From: Limnanthes douglasii subsp. nivea
Taxonomy: Eukaryota; Streptophyta; Magnoliopsida; Brassicales; Limnanthaceae
Assembly: GCA_036936605.1 (NCBI GenBank)
Contig: JAUPFV010000001.1
Location: forward strand, 249,052,925-249,116,924
Direction of reading: 5' to 3'
DNA length: 64,000 nt
This document shows, one piece after another, positions 35,844 through 48,132 of this stretch. Below the pieces are notes generated by a model. The model saw nothing but the letters and a program-made list of their open reading frames with translations. It ran no database searches and was not told the origin of the DNA. Each line of letters begins with the position of its first letter. The first letter of the stretch is position 1. The position numbers were made by a program, and so were the translations under genes.

Positions 35844-36109
35844 TTTAAGACTAAATGAGGTTGGACTAGACATTTTGGCTATAAAATCGGCATTGACTTC
35901 AATTAACAAGCAAATAAAACTAGATGACGAGTATGTTTACAAAACAAAACTAACTACACTACATCTTACAAAATACCACCAAAATCAACAAAATACATAA
36001 AACTACAATCTTGAAGTTTGATGTTTCCCAAAAATTTGTCTTTCCAGAAGGAGTAGGTTCAGTCCACAACCCATTTTCTTCAAGTTCCGCATATTGTTTG
36101 TTATATGCC

Positions 36110-36255
36110 GAATAAACCAATCAACTTCCACAACCCATTTTCTTCAAGTTTAACCCCATCACAGTTAGTATCATCTGGGCTACTGCAGATACTACTGCTT
36201 GATAACTGTTCAACACAACATCCAACAAGATCACGAAGTGGTGAAGTCTATTGAG
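36110..36255 (-). pseudogene. Possible third captured exon, unidentified
   Basis: On the minus strand, after a CTCAATAG acceptor-like end near 36250, one frame reads SPLRDLVGCCVEQLSSSSIC then SSPDDTNCDGVKLEENGLW. This looks protein-like in composition. The LEENGLW part is repeated nearby at 36064-36086 (23 identical bases, also at 36128-36150). I do not recognise the protein; it could be an exon of an unknown gene or chance. Confidence 0.35.
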
Positions 36256-36289
36256 ATAACGAACCTGCATTTGCGCAATACTAAATAGA

Positions 36290-36516
36290 ATTCCAGTTCG
36301 AACGGCTAGGTAATACAAACTAGTACTGTTTCTCTTCAGTAATATGTACGAACCTTCTAACAATGATAATGTCACTGAACAACTATACCTGCCAGTGAAA
36401 AAGTTATATCATATAATATTTAGAACCGAAAACATTATTATGTACGGGCCTTTTAAAGTTAAAGCATCAAGAAAGACACCAAACTTTTGAAATTACCTAG
36501 CCGTTCGAACTGGAAT
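36290..36516. repeat. Perfect 25-bp inverted repeat of the GlnRS exon end
   Basis: 36290-36314 on the plus strand equals the reverse complement of 36492-36516. The word spans the end of the GlnRS exon (FQFERLG codons) and its GT donor. Arms are 177 bp apart, so the element contains part of the same captured gene twice, in opposite directions. Confidence 0.9.
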
Positions 36517-36793
36517 CCGTCCCCAACTACAGCATCTCTTAGTAATGGTACAGCATATGCATCAGGTATCACCACTTTGGATTTTGGGTTGAGGTCCCCA
36601 AGCCAGTCATCAAGTTCAGCAGGATTCTGAAGTAACAAACACCATATTTTAAGAATCTTTCGTATGGGTCATCACTGATTCAGTGTAAATATAGAGAAGA
36701 TATAGAATAAAAGGTTTAAGAAGGAAGAATTCCTACCTCACTGTTAAATAGCCTATCAAACAATCGGACTTCAATTTTTAATGGATCGACTCC
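36497..36793 (-). pseudogene. GlnRS (fragment): Captured two-exon fragment of glutaminyl-tRNA synthetase
   Basis: On the minus strand, homology from 36793 to 36737 reads GVDPLKIEVRLFDRLFNSE and ends at a GTAGG donor. After an intron with a CTTCAG acceptor, exon 36626-36497 encodes 43 residues starting NPAELDDWLGDLNPKSKVV and ending with FQFERL and a split Gly codon at a GTAAT donor. This is the C-terminal anticodon-binding region of plant glutaminyl-tRNA synthetase, which charges tRNA-Gln; the exon order and phase agree with a real gene. The catalytic domain and the last exon (normally continuing Y-F-x-V-D-K-D) are absent. The reading frame is open, so the capture is not very old. It runs opposite to the NUA fragment. 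Confidence 0.85.
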
Positions 36794-36989
36794 AGTGATT
36801 CCGATCCCTCGAACAAATGAATTGATTGAACTTGAAGTCACATAACAATTCATACATTTTCTTCATCTATAATGTATCAGACTAAACAGACAGAAAACAC
36901 GTCATGTTCGATCGGACTGAGAACACTGCTAAACCTTACCGAAAAGTTAAGGTTCGTCATGTTCGATAGGACTGGAAATGTCACCGGCG

Positions 36990-37165
36990 ATATTCGACAG
37001 TTCGTCAAAAAAACAGCTCGCCGGTGAGAGGAACGCAGGACCTCGGTGTTTGTATGGTTCGCCGGTGATTAAGACTAGTTCAACGGTGGTTGTATGGTTC
37101 GCCGGTGGAGAGAGAGAAGAAGAGGAGAAAGAGAGAAGAAGAGGAGAGAGAGAAGAAGAGTAAGA
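36990..37165. repeat. CGCCGG block and GA-rich tract near the right MULE end
   Basis: TGTATGGTTCGCCGGTG occurs twice (37048 and 37090), and a GAGAGAAGAAGAGG purine tract runs 37106-37160. This mirrors the GC-rich block after the left end, as expected of long diverged inverted ends. Confidence 0.6.
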
Positions 37166-37401
37166 GTGGAGGCTGTTTTGAATTTCAAAATTCAAAAATA
37201 GAATGGGGGCTGTAACAAAAAACCCTATTTTTTCACAAATCAACCTTATATACTAGGTTGAGGGTAATCTTGGTATTAAAAAAAGAAAAGGTATTAGAAG
37301 TGGATATGTTTAATGAGATGGGTATTAAGTGAGCATTAACCTATTTTTGGGTACTAGGTTGTAATAGGTTTGGTTAAAAGGTACTTAGTGTGTCATTTCA
37401 C

Positions 37402-37410
37402 TAAAATAAA
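37402..37410. repeat. 9-bp target-site duplication, right copy
   Basis: TAAAATAAA, identical to 32663-32671. Both are AT-rich, so a chance match alone is possible, but each directly abuts an inverted end. Confidence 0.75.
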
Positions 37411-39089
37411 TTATTTTTAGGACAAATATTTTATTTCTTTAATATAGGATTTTATATCATTTTTATATTCATCGGTCGGACAAACATAACCAAATGAACA
37501 TCGGTTACGGAAATCCGTAGGATGCAAAAATGATATTTTTAAATATTTAATTTTCAAAAAAATTAGACACCTAATTTTCAATACTTTAAGTTTGACCTCT
37601 TTTATTTTCACATGTGGTTCTAATCGAATTAGTATTAGTGATGATCCTATTGTTTTTCTCATTAATACGTATTTTTCAATATGTTATTTGTGCCCTAGTC
37701 CATAACAATACGAACCGTTACAAATACGCAACTGAAATACATGCAAGGTTTGCGCTTTTTCGATTGTCGTCCTGAAATATTTGGTTATTTTATTGAAGAC
37801 GTCGATGTTACCATAAATTGCTTTGCTGCAAAAGTATCAATTTTATTATTCTCGTGTCAAAACTAAAAAAACAAGAGAGTCAAACGAAACAATACAATTA
37901 TGACATTTTGAGGTAGTACCCTCAACTAGTTTAACCAGCTGCCCAATAGCTTCATCAATGTTTTGAAAACCCTCTAGACTTATAAGACGAGTTCATAAAC
38001 TATAAAGTTATTCATGACAATAACGATTACATCATACACGGAAAGCATGAACCAAATGAAAGCCTTTAGGAGGTATATAAATTGATTCATCCCAACTAAT
38101 AATAAACTATAAAAATATTAAGAAGTTGTTGCGAAGTCGGTTACATACACGAAATATTTTAAGAGATCATGGCTAAAGACATCATGAAAAAAGAAGAACT
38201 TAACTTCTGGCAACCTCCTTCTCCAGGTTGAGATGCAAATCAAGGTCGATGAGACAATGTACATAAGGCTCTTGGGGTTCCCATACCTATATTTTCTACC
38301 ATTCGGCAACTAGTGCAACTGAAACGTTCACTATGGCCCGAATCCACAGCTTCAACCCTAAAAATATACATTTTCCAAAGCTTATATAGCCAAACACAAT
38401 AGTAAAATTGTAACAAAAGTAATAAAGAAACAAGAAATCAAAGTATGGCATGGATATTTGTTATATCGAGGTCAATAATTATTTATGATAAAGTCAAAGA
38501 CTTAGTATATTTTCATAAACAAAAAAATACCGTTAAGGATCAATGTTATCCAATCATATATTGTAATTAACATGATAATACATGCATGTCATGCTTTGAA
38601 GAGGCTGTATAAATTGTGACAGATTACAACAAGCTTGTCAAATTTGTAAAAGATAACTCCCTTTGTAAACCAAAATTTACCCGATTGAACCGCATTAGAT
38701 GCTTTATACCAAACCTCTCTAAAATTGATGCACAATTTAAGGCCTCTCAGTTCCTAAAAATTATGGGGATAATGGATAGAGTAGACGAATATAAAGATTA
38801 TGACCCAAACGTTTTTTTTGTTATTTAGAGAACTTAGTGAAAATGGAACTTATTTTAAAAACATAGGTTGAATAGAAATTCAACATAAACCACAACGTTG
38901 ACTAATTATTGTTTCAAAATAAAAAATTTGTTTTGAAAAAATATATCTTATTACCAAAAATAACTCTGACTAAAACCTTACAAAAAAACCTCAAAATGGA
39001 AAACAACAAACTTATTGATGAAATTAATACTCAAAAAGAGGTAACCAAGTAAATTTAATGCATTAATAACAACAAATTATGTTTTTTTT
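37411..39089. other. Intergenic stretch, no gene recognised
   Basis: AT-rich. A short open stretch at 38616-38828 (71 codons) has no recognisable family and a non-ATG context, so I do not call it. The last 300 bases before the MULE transposase block start to show ACCGTCGGT-type words. Confidence 0.5.
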
Positions 39090-40745
39090 TCAGAAAACAA
39101 TTCAGAGTATATTGGCGGTACGGGGCATGGGTACCGCTCGTACAGAGCATATGTACCGTCAGTGCCTTTGTCAAGTCCATTGCATTTATCATGGGCCGTA
39201 GGTTTGGCACCGTCGATGTCTTTCGTACTTTGGCAGTGACGGTATAACCAGGTCTCCACCTTCGGTACTAAGGCATTATACCGTCAGTTTCTTTTATAAC
39301 CCCAGTATATTTGGAATCGGTTGTACATTTGGCACCGACACTGCCTTTTGCACTTTAACATCAATGGTATAATCAGGTCCACACAGTCGGTACTAAGGGA
39401 GTTGGTATACAATAATATATTAAGAGAATGTCTACCAAGACAAAGAAATGCATATGTCTTTGCAAGCTTAAAAGAAATATGGTAACTCATGACGAATGGT
39501 TCTTTAAGGTCGTACGCGGGATTCACAATCATGAAACTCAGAAATTCAATGAAGGCTATTTATACTTGGGACATTTTTTTAAAGAAGAGTTAAAATTTGT
39601 ACTTAGTTCTACCAATATGGCAACCGATCATTGGGAAATTTTGGACGAAGAAAAAAAGTTAACCCTAGACCATGCATCTATGCGCACTATTTACAATGCT
39701 CCACTAAAAAATTGGAAGATCCAGAAAAGTGGTCCTCTCCATAATTACAATACTTGTTAGGTAAACTAAAGAAGTTAAATTATTACAAATGGCATAAATC
39801 GGGCGAATACGGAAGTGATATCTTCAGAAAAAATTTCTTTGCACATCCGGTTAGTTTGGATTTGTTACATACGTTTCCAAATGTGATAATAATGGATAAC
39901 ACTTACAAGGTAATAAGGTACAAGATGCTGATGTTTAAGTTCGTTGGAGCCACTTGTGCATGTATATTTTTATACATCGAATTTGCGTTCATTTCAGTAA
40001 CCAGACCACTAATCGTGTTGAGAGTGTGAATTTCACCTTAAAGTGTTTCATTGGTACAAGTAAAGGTAATTTTGAGTCGTTTTGGGTTAAGGTACAATGT
40101 TTTCTTGAAATGAAACATGGAGAAATTAGAGTATCATTTGGAATCATCATTTAAAACTCATACGATGCATTCACTATCAAGTGGATATTAGAGTTGTATC
40201 TCAAATAGTACGATACTGTTTAAAGTAATGTTGCTTGATATGAAATGTTACTTAGAATAATTCTCTATCTTCTATAGACCTTTTATAGCTACGATCAACG
40301 AGGTTAAATCCTATGGGCATTGTGTGTAATCAATTTTGTTTGGCTTAATTGGACAACAAGATGGACGAAATTTGATAATTGATATCCGTTATGGATTTGG
40401 CTACTGTTTACATGAAGATATCTATTGGTATGGATGAGTTACTAATTATGGCAGAAGGTGTAAAGTACTGTGGAGAGTGGAGATACTGTTACTATAAAGA
40501 ATTGGATGACAATGTCGGAGATGAGAATCATGATTGCATCAAATTTTATTTGCATCGTCCACTTTGTAGGGACAACGGGGTAATGAATGTTAGTTTTACT
40601 TTCTACCATTACGAGTTTCATCCCCTCTGATGTCTCAAATGGAAGAAATCAGATTATGTCTCGTTGCAGAAGATATGAACATATTCAAAATCGTAGGGAC
40701 GTGCTCGTCGACCATGGATTGATCGATTTAGACGACTTCATTTAA
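39090..40745 (+). pseudogene. MULE transposase with OTU-like tail (KAKI-type), broken
   Basis: Fragments follow the order of plant MULE transposases with a FAR1-like N-terminus. The zinc-binding style start has KKCICLCKLKRNMVTHDEWF, then KVVRGIHNHETQ near 39505. A spacer block has LKFVLSSTN and HASMRTIYNAPLKN. Then come YYKWHKSGEYGSDIFRKNFF near 39781 and the DDE-type phrase HTFPNVIIMDNTYKVIRYKM near 39870. TNRVESVNFTLKCFIGTSKG with NFESFWVKVQCFLEMKHGEI lies near 40005-40120. A downstream NWMTMSEMRIMIASNF near 40500 resembles the OTU-like cysteine protease region fused to such transposases, though this part is weak. Frameshifts and stops are present (TAG at 39758, TGA at 40027). Confidence 0.75.
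39095..39420. repeat. ACCGTCGGT-type repeats, 5' side of the MULE
   Basis: Short words such as GGTACCGCTCGTAC, TACCGTCAGT, GCACCGTCGATG and GTGACGGTATAACCAGGTC recur several times, in both orientations. Related words form the array on the 3' side. Confidence 0.5.
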
Positions 40746-40924
40746 TATTATGTGTAATTATTTTTTAAACTATTTATCATTATAATCTATCTACACTAAG
40801 GATTTGTCTTTTTTAATGTATTAATTTATGTTGTTGCACTGAAAATTTAAAAAACATACTAATAAATGTTTTTAAAATTAAACACAATAATATAGTATAC
40901 CGAAAATGTAGAATTACCATACCA

Positions 40925-41600
40925 TTGGTACGTAATCTGTATACCGCTGGTGCAAAAATTATATCGACGGTATGATGTCTTTATACCACCGCTGTAAAAT
41001 TTAAAATAAACACTAAAAAATAGACCAAAAGTGTAGAATTTTCATATCGTTTCTAGGAAACTACATCGATAATACGTAATTTGTATAACGATAGTGCAAC
41101 AATATTATGGTGTCATTATATTGGTGTAGAATTCAAAAAGCACAAAAAGGATAAAAACTGAGTCGGTGTACCAGCGGTGTATAAATTGTACACCGTTGGT
41201 AGGAAACTATCCGATGGTATGCAATTTGTATACCGTTGGTGCAACAATTAAACCGACGATATGATGTCCTTATACCATCAGTTTAGAATAAAAAAAACAC
41301 TAAAGATGATAAAAAAACAGACTTTGTGTATCGGCGGTGTAGATATTTATATCGTCATTACATAATTTTAATACCACAAATGCAAAAATTACACTGACCA
41401 TATGAGGTCCTTGTACCTTCAGTATATGATTTTGAAAATAAAACCATTATCTGAGATGTTACACCGACGGTATGCAATTCATGTAACACCGGTAAACAAC
41501 TATATTGGTGGTATTTGATTTTTATACCGATGGTGCTTATATTATAATGGTGGCATGGTCTCTTTGTACCACCAATATATGCATGTAACTTTGAAAAAAA
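40925..41600. repeat. Subterminal tandem array, about 145-bp units
   Basis: Four to five diverged units start near 40928, 41073, 41218, 41363 and 41478. Each has GCAATTTGTATACCGTTGGT, GCAACAATT and CGACGGTATGATGTCCTTAT words. They lie behind the MULE transposase and share the ACCG(T/A)(C/T)GGT word with 39095-39420, so they look like subterminal repeats of that element. Confidence 0.6.
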
Positions 41601-41828
41601 GGTTAAATTTTTTGTACCATCACATACTTATGTGGCTAATAAAATACATAACATAACACCTATAGTACATCATAACACATGTCTAATCAACAACACAACA
41701 TAACATAAAAACAACAAAACCCAATAATAAATAACATGTTATAATTACGATAATACATAATAATTTTTAATGTGATAATTAGAAAGTAACTACAACATCC
41801 AATAATACAACAACATCATTTGACACGG

Positions 41829-42290
41829 CTATAAAAACATACACAGTATCATAAGAATCCAAGGAATAGTGATTTGTATAACTTGGTTCGCGCAATTAAT
41901 CTTTTGTTCATATATGTTGCCAATAGGTCGAATATGGTTGCTCTTATGAATCAACCCTACTGCCTTACACTCACCAACAACATTATGTGTGGTGACGTAT
42001 AATCCATACCTCTTCACGTAATCATCATACTATGACATTGTGGTCTTACGATTTTTAGAAACAAGACATGACATACGGTCCACATGAAGTAAATGGTTAC
42101 GTTATTCTTCCAAATTTTGTGTCCGTATAGAATATCGACCGTGTTTTAATTTTTTGATAACTGGTCTAGATTCTTGAGGAGTCATTGATTTCTCATGGAT
42201 CCAACCAAAATGTTGCACCACTCGATCTAACATCTGTGCTTCAACTGTGAAAATAATCTGAATCAGATCGTAATAGAGCCTCACGTCTTA
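41829..42290 (-). pseudogene. Possible plant-mobile-domain coding remnant
   Basis: Two minus-strand open pieces (42284-42102 and 42017-41829) read one after the other as MLDRVVQHFGWIHEKSMTPQ, KKLKHGRYSIRTQN, then YDDYVKRYGLYVTTHNVVGE. The P/L-DRVV-QFG start and HGR middle resemble plant mobile domain (PMD, aminotransferase-like) proteins that are carried by MULE and gypsy elements. A stop separates the pieces. The assignment is weak. Confidence 0.35.
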
Positions 42291-45200
42291 TACCAGAAAA
42301 TGACCTATCACGCTTGCATATATTAATCCAATATTCGTTATATATTTAATTTTTAATTTAGATTAAATTTTAAATTTTTGTTTCGATTTTGATGATTTGA
42401 TCAATTAAGCGGTTTAAATTTAAATATCATTAAGATTTTAGTAAACTAATAATTGGTGGTTTATTCTATTTTATAAGAGTGGATCGTCTATCTGTTAAGG
42501 GTTATACAACTAGAAAATAATAAACATATAAAGTTTGTCTGGAACCCATATAGTAAAATATGTGTTTATTTAGTTATAAAAATAAATTTCATAGAATTAG
42601 AATTATGAAAATGCTTGATTATGAAGTTATTTAAGAAGTTATGAATCAAAATAGAATATAATTACATTGAGAATGCATAATTTTTGCTAAGTTTGATCTT
42701 ATTTTCAGATATATAATAGAATGTCGATAATGCGAGTATATTTATATTATGTTTGTTTAATAATTTCGAAATTATATTTGAGGTACAGGTGTATGAATTT
42801 TGGTAATCATTTTTACATGTGCATAAATAATTCATAAATAGGGTCCTACATGAATAATAAAAGGTTGTGTGTGGAGATTTTAGGTCATATATGGACGGTG
42901 CTAGTCATATAGAGATGATATAAGGTTCTGCATAGGCCATGTTGGTCATGTGTGGAAAGAAAGGAAGTAATGTGTGAAGAATATTGGTCTTGTGTGAAAG
43001 ATGCATACATGCAATGATTCGTTCATTATTACAGATACGATAAGTTATTTGCGGTTTTCTATGAATATTTTTATCTTATCTTTATATTGTGTTGTATATC
43101 TGTAGTAAGTGGTGGTGCTCATACCGCATAGTTTCATGTGTAGATAACACATAAAATTATGATCGTGACTTGTCCGATCATGTGACAAACCTTACGAGGT
43201 AGTTCATGTGGTTTTGTTAACCGTTGGCCAAGTTAGTACACATGTGGACCAATGTAAAATTGGACTTGTATAAATCCATTTATTGTATTTAGTTTTTTTT
43301 ATGTTTGACAATGAATATTGAGATTAATTTAGTCGTCGATATGTATGTATGTGACATAAATGTTAATATCCCTACTTTATAGTTTTATAAGAACATCATT
43401 GCTTATAATGTTGTATTAGCACCTTGTAGGTTCGAGGTACAACACTTATTATAAACATTAATGCATTGACACAATGAATATTTGAGTTAATTACAATTGC
43501 AATAACTTAAGACTTTAAGCTAGAAGCCAACATAAAAATACAACAACATGTGATTATGTGTCAAACATAATACTTTTACATATACTTCACTTTGTTTATG
43601 GGGAAATCTATATTAACCAACATCACTTTCGTCCGTGTTACATGATTTTATCTCGCTTACTGATCATCATTGAAAATAAAATCCATTTGTTTATCGGGAT
43701 CGAGGAACACACTCCTAAAATCTTCGATGTTTAAGCTATGGAAAATCCTTATGAATATTGAGAACCAGGTTTTCCTCGAGTTTCTAACCCATCTTAGTTG
43801 CCTTACCTTTTATATGTTAGTAAAATCTGACTCATAAGACCCATATTATGATGCTAAAAGGTTACACGTAAACTTTAACAAATAGTTATTGTATTCTTCC
43901 CTCACGTAAAAAATAATTACATGAATATTCTTTGATTTTTTCAACCGTATTATAACAATTGTAGCAATGCTTGGGTCTAGAAGTGTGCCTCATTATTGGC
44001 CAATAGTTTTTCGATAACTTTATTACACGTTGTTCCATTATGTAATGAGTTGACAACCATTTTGGCCATCATCTTTGTAACTTGTTGAACCTCTTCTAAA
44101 GATTCGGCATCCAAAATCAATAACAAAATGACTTCTGGAAAACTAATAGTCGTGTGAAAACTTTAAAAATACAAAAAATATCGAGTTTACCATGTACACA
44201 CACAATAATGTCAAAACATGATATAACATACAAACGACATAATAAAAATAAATATTTACATCTAAACCTAGATTTATTTGTTAAATGAATATCTCCATCA
44301 AAATTTGGTAAGCGATCACAATCTGGTTGAGGAGATACAACCATCATTGTGATTGCATATTCTATACATTTTATTTGGAATATTGTTTTATTTTGGATGA
44401 TGTCATGTATTTGTGGCTAATTCTTGGTCATCTCCACATTGGCGTTTTGAAGTCTTAAGTCTTGTTCTAACCGGAAATATATACCCTCGTATGCATATTG
44501 GTTTGATCTGACCACTAGACCTTTCACTCGACTTCCCCACATAGTTTACTATTCTTTAGATATCTCGACTCTAACTAACACCATAAGTCTGATGATTATT
44601 TTTTAGATCATGTGCCAATGCTGTCTACAACCTTTTGGCCAATTCATTTTCTATTTTCACCATTACCCCTGTTGTGCGGTTTTGTTTCCGAGCCACTTTG
44701 TCTTCTTCTTGATTTGAATAAAATTTTTGGCTCCCGCATCATCTCATTCATTAACTTTTATCTTACCATTATCTACCATATAAAATGGACAAATTTGTTT
44801 TGTCATATTTTCTCCCCGGATCTTAATCCTCTTCAATTTGGTTTGTTAGATGATGGTAAAACCCTCGACCACATGTACCTTTAGTGGTTATGATCCACAT
44901 GTGCTAAACATACTTATCATCGTTGGGGTGTTTGGAACACTCTTTATACGTTTAACTGAATCCGGATCGATGCTTTGCCCAAAAAAAATATGTGTTTACT
45001 GCTTGAGTTTGGTTTATTTTTCATCTTCCCAATATTTAGATAAGATAAAGCTAATTTGAGTTAAAGTATCCAAATATTGTTCCTCTCAATGTGCATCAAT
45101 AAAGTCACAAAAGGGAATTTTCTTTTGGATATCTCATTTTGTTTGAAAAATTGGAAAATAACTTTGCACAAAACGTTTATCCAATTACTTATTTAATTAT

Positions 45201-47999
45201 TGATCACTCGCAAAAATAAAATGAAAAAAAAAACTTGCTCTTGCAAGACGAATACCTCATCGTACAAGGTTTCCGTAGCGAACAACCCATATTCCAATTA
45301 CCATTGACATAAAAAATGAGCATTACCATAGCCTAAACGAGTCAGGTATGTCAGTAAAAAACCTATACTAGTTGAGCTGATGCTCGTAAAGTAAAAGGAC
45401 TCGCTCAATGAAATATGCATTAGGGCAATATTAGAGGTTACTTTGAAATTCACTAATAGTATCTACCGATTTGACATTAGTTGACTCATAAACAACTACA
45501 TGATATTGAAGAACTCTAAAAATAGGGGTTGCAAAGGCAGTCTACCCCTAAAGTAAAAATTACATATGAAGAACGCTATCTCATAGGTCAGCATATTAGC
45601 TGGTGTTTCCTTGACACAAGCAGCGAATTCATTATATCATTATAAATTTTTTTCCTTTAGCTACGCCAAGACCCCAGGCTTCTAGCATTCATATTTCTCA
45701 CTCATGATCCATTTAATAAAATATGCTTCAAGTTCCATTGAGATACGCTCGACGATCGTATTATACTAACCTTAAATTTATAATCGTTGCAAACTGATTG
45801 ATGTGTTACGCAATATTTTCATTGTTGAACAACTTGGGGTTACTCTATACACTTTTAGAAGCCTCAACCACATGTTGAAACAAATTATTGATCGCCAACC
45901 TGGAAACATATTGGGGATGTATCTTTGAAAAATGTAATCATATTTTGTAAGATATAAAGTTTATATTATTTAGTACTCTCCACAACCATAGGCCACGATG
46001 CAACGACTACCAAAAATATTACTATAGATGCTTTTACTTTTTTACCATCATAAAAATATAGTTTTTAAGTAATATATTAGCCGAAGATTATTTTAATGAG
46101 GCATGAATGATGACAACACTAACCATCAGACTCTCTAAAATATATCATTTATCATCTCAACGGTTCATTTTAGTAGATTGGCTCGACAATTCGGCTGATC
46201 ATAAAGCAGAAAAGTTTGGGTAAAACAAGACTCAAAGGTATGGCCAAAACAAGATTCAATCGTTCGACTAATCACAAAGCTAGGAAGTTTGGATAAAACA
46301 ATATTCAGTCATCTAACTAAAAACAAAACTCAAAATTTCAACCAAAAATAAAGTTTGATTATTTTGAATAAAAACAAATTCTAATAGTTTGGCTAAAATA
46401 AATTTTGACCACCTTACCATAAAAAAAATTGGTAGTTTGACACTCAGATTGACATGTTGGTTAGACAGTACAAAGTATGAGATTTATTCTAATTAAAATG
46501 TTCATATAACCACATGTACTACAAACTTACATTATAAAAACTATAAGTTTATGTATAATCCTTATAAATAAGATATCCACTTGAGTATAAAAAATATGAA
46601 TAATTATGAATATTATATTAGCTATAATTTTACCCTCTTTCATTTTTTTAATACACGAGCTTCAAGTACCGTTATTATCGGTCTAGTTTTAGAATGGAAC
46701 GATAAAACTCACAGTTCAGTTTTGTTTGAACTGATAGAAGATTCAGTTTCATCTTATAGAACTGGACAAGAACCGGTAAGGAACGGTTTGGTTCGATCAT
46801 GGTCTAGTTTTTACCAGTTTTCATTCTTAAAAATAAAAAAAATCAAAACTATCGGTTCAAATATCAAACCAATTTTATCGTCTTAACACAATTACTAAAT
46901 CTTCGCATCACCTCTTTGTACTCAATTCTAATGGATATATGATTTCAACTACGAATAAAGTATTGGGGTCTTTCAAAAGTCTGACTTTACTTCATATAAG
47001 AGAGGTGTTGAATATGAGTATTGTTGATTATCTCACCATTTTTTTCATTGTCTGACACAAGGTTACACATATAAGATCCAAAAGCTACCAAATATATGTT
47101 TTCATCAAGTGAAAGGCTTTGTTTTAAATCCAATAACATTTCATGACGTTTTGCTACCTCACTTACATCTTTTTATCCATCTAACCCTGATTTCACAACA
47201 CCACATGCTCCCATTTTTCACAGATAACAATACCTAAATATGTTACTAACATATCACAAAAAAATTCTCTAAAAAGAAGAAATTTTGTTGCAAACCACAA
47301 TAAATACCTAAAGCATAATATCGTTGCTAACACAAAATCAAAGGATCGTAGGTCAAAACAAAAATATTAATGAATACTAAAAAAGTAAAAAAAACAAAAA
47401 AATCAACATGTAATCTATTTGTTATTTGTTAAGATGACAAAAAAAAATATCAATGTAAATAAAAATGAAATGGATCTTGATGAAAATCCGAATGAGAACA
47501 ACAAAAGAGATGTAAATCAGTTCTCTCTCGATTTCGAACACAATTGACATAGTTATTTCTTTAATTTAGTTATAAATTAAATAATTTAAGTTTATTATTA
47601 AAATAAATAAATAACTACCAGTACTACCGGTTCCGGTTTAAAAAACTACAAACAAAACAAATAACAACCAGATTTAATTTGGTTGGTTATGATTCCAAAC
47701 TTCTATAAATTTATAAAAAAAATATAATTTAGATCTGGATAACATTACTTTCAATCCTAATCAATTAAAAATCTACGATAAAAATAGTTATCGATGTATA
47801 AACATAAATTAAAATCACACATTAAAAATAATATAAAAATATACAATTGACATATCTGAAAAACGTAAAAAAATGAAATAAAATATCCATCAAACAAATA
47901 CAAACAAGTTTTACCTATTTAATCATATTTAAAACATCACATAGTAACTTTAGTTTTATAAGGTGGGTCAAACTAGTTAAAAGTTTCTCCAAGAAAATC
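42291..47999. other. Long AT-rich intergenic stretch, mostly unrecognised
   Basis: No intact gene was found. A weak run of open minus-strand fragments between about 45950 and 45240 (for example TYEIAFFICNFYFRGRLPLQ) may be an old coding sequence of unknown kind. Loose repeats with GTTTGG.TAAAACAA words lie at 46200-46440, and GGTTCGGTT/ACCGGTT-type words at 46670-46880 and near 47620. Neither gives a recognisable element. Confidence 0.5.
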
Positions 48000-48132
48000 A
48001 AGATTCAAGCCTCTGTTGATCTCCTTCATCTTCTTCTTTGTTGATTAATTCTCTTTTATCTTCTCTAATAGAAGAAATAGTATCTCTTTTGTTTATCAAA
48101 GATTTATTGATCTCCATCTTCACTTTCGCCCC

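Larger units (their letters stand above)
32672..37401. mobile_element. Pack-MULE carrying fragments of two or more host genes
   Basis: A 4,730-bp element is bounded by a perfect 9-bp direct repeat (TAAAATAAA at 32663-32671 and 37402-37410). The ends are diverged inverted repeats: left GAGAAAAGTGCCCATAAATA then CCTTCTCAAC, right (minus strand) GTGAAATGACACACTAAGTA then CCTTTTAACC. Both continue into a GTACCC word. Ends starting G.GAAA and a 9-bp duplication are typical of Mutator-like elements. No MURA transposase is seen inside. The interior holds NUA-like exons, GlnRS-like exons, a 22-bp minisatellite and GC-rich CGCCGG blocks near both ends. Confidence 0.8.

Noticed and set aside
38616..38828. 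71-codon plus-strand ORF
   Set aside because: No recognisable domain, uncertain start and AT-rich flanks; likely chance or a very old relic.
43500..46000. Possible old gene on the minus strand
   Set aside because: Only scattered short open pieces with no ordered motifs and no splice pattern.
46581..46886. 101-codon plus-strand ORF
   Set aside because: It is made largely of GGTTCGGTT/ACCGGTT-type simple repeats and has no family resemblance.
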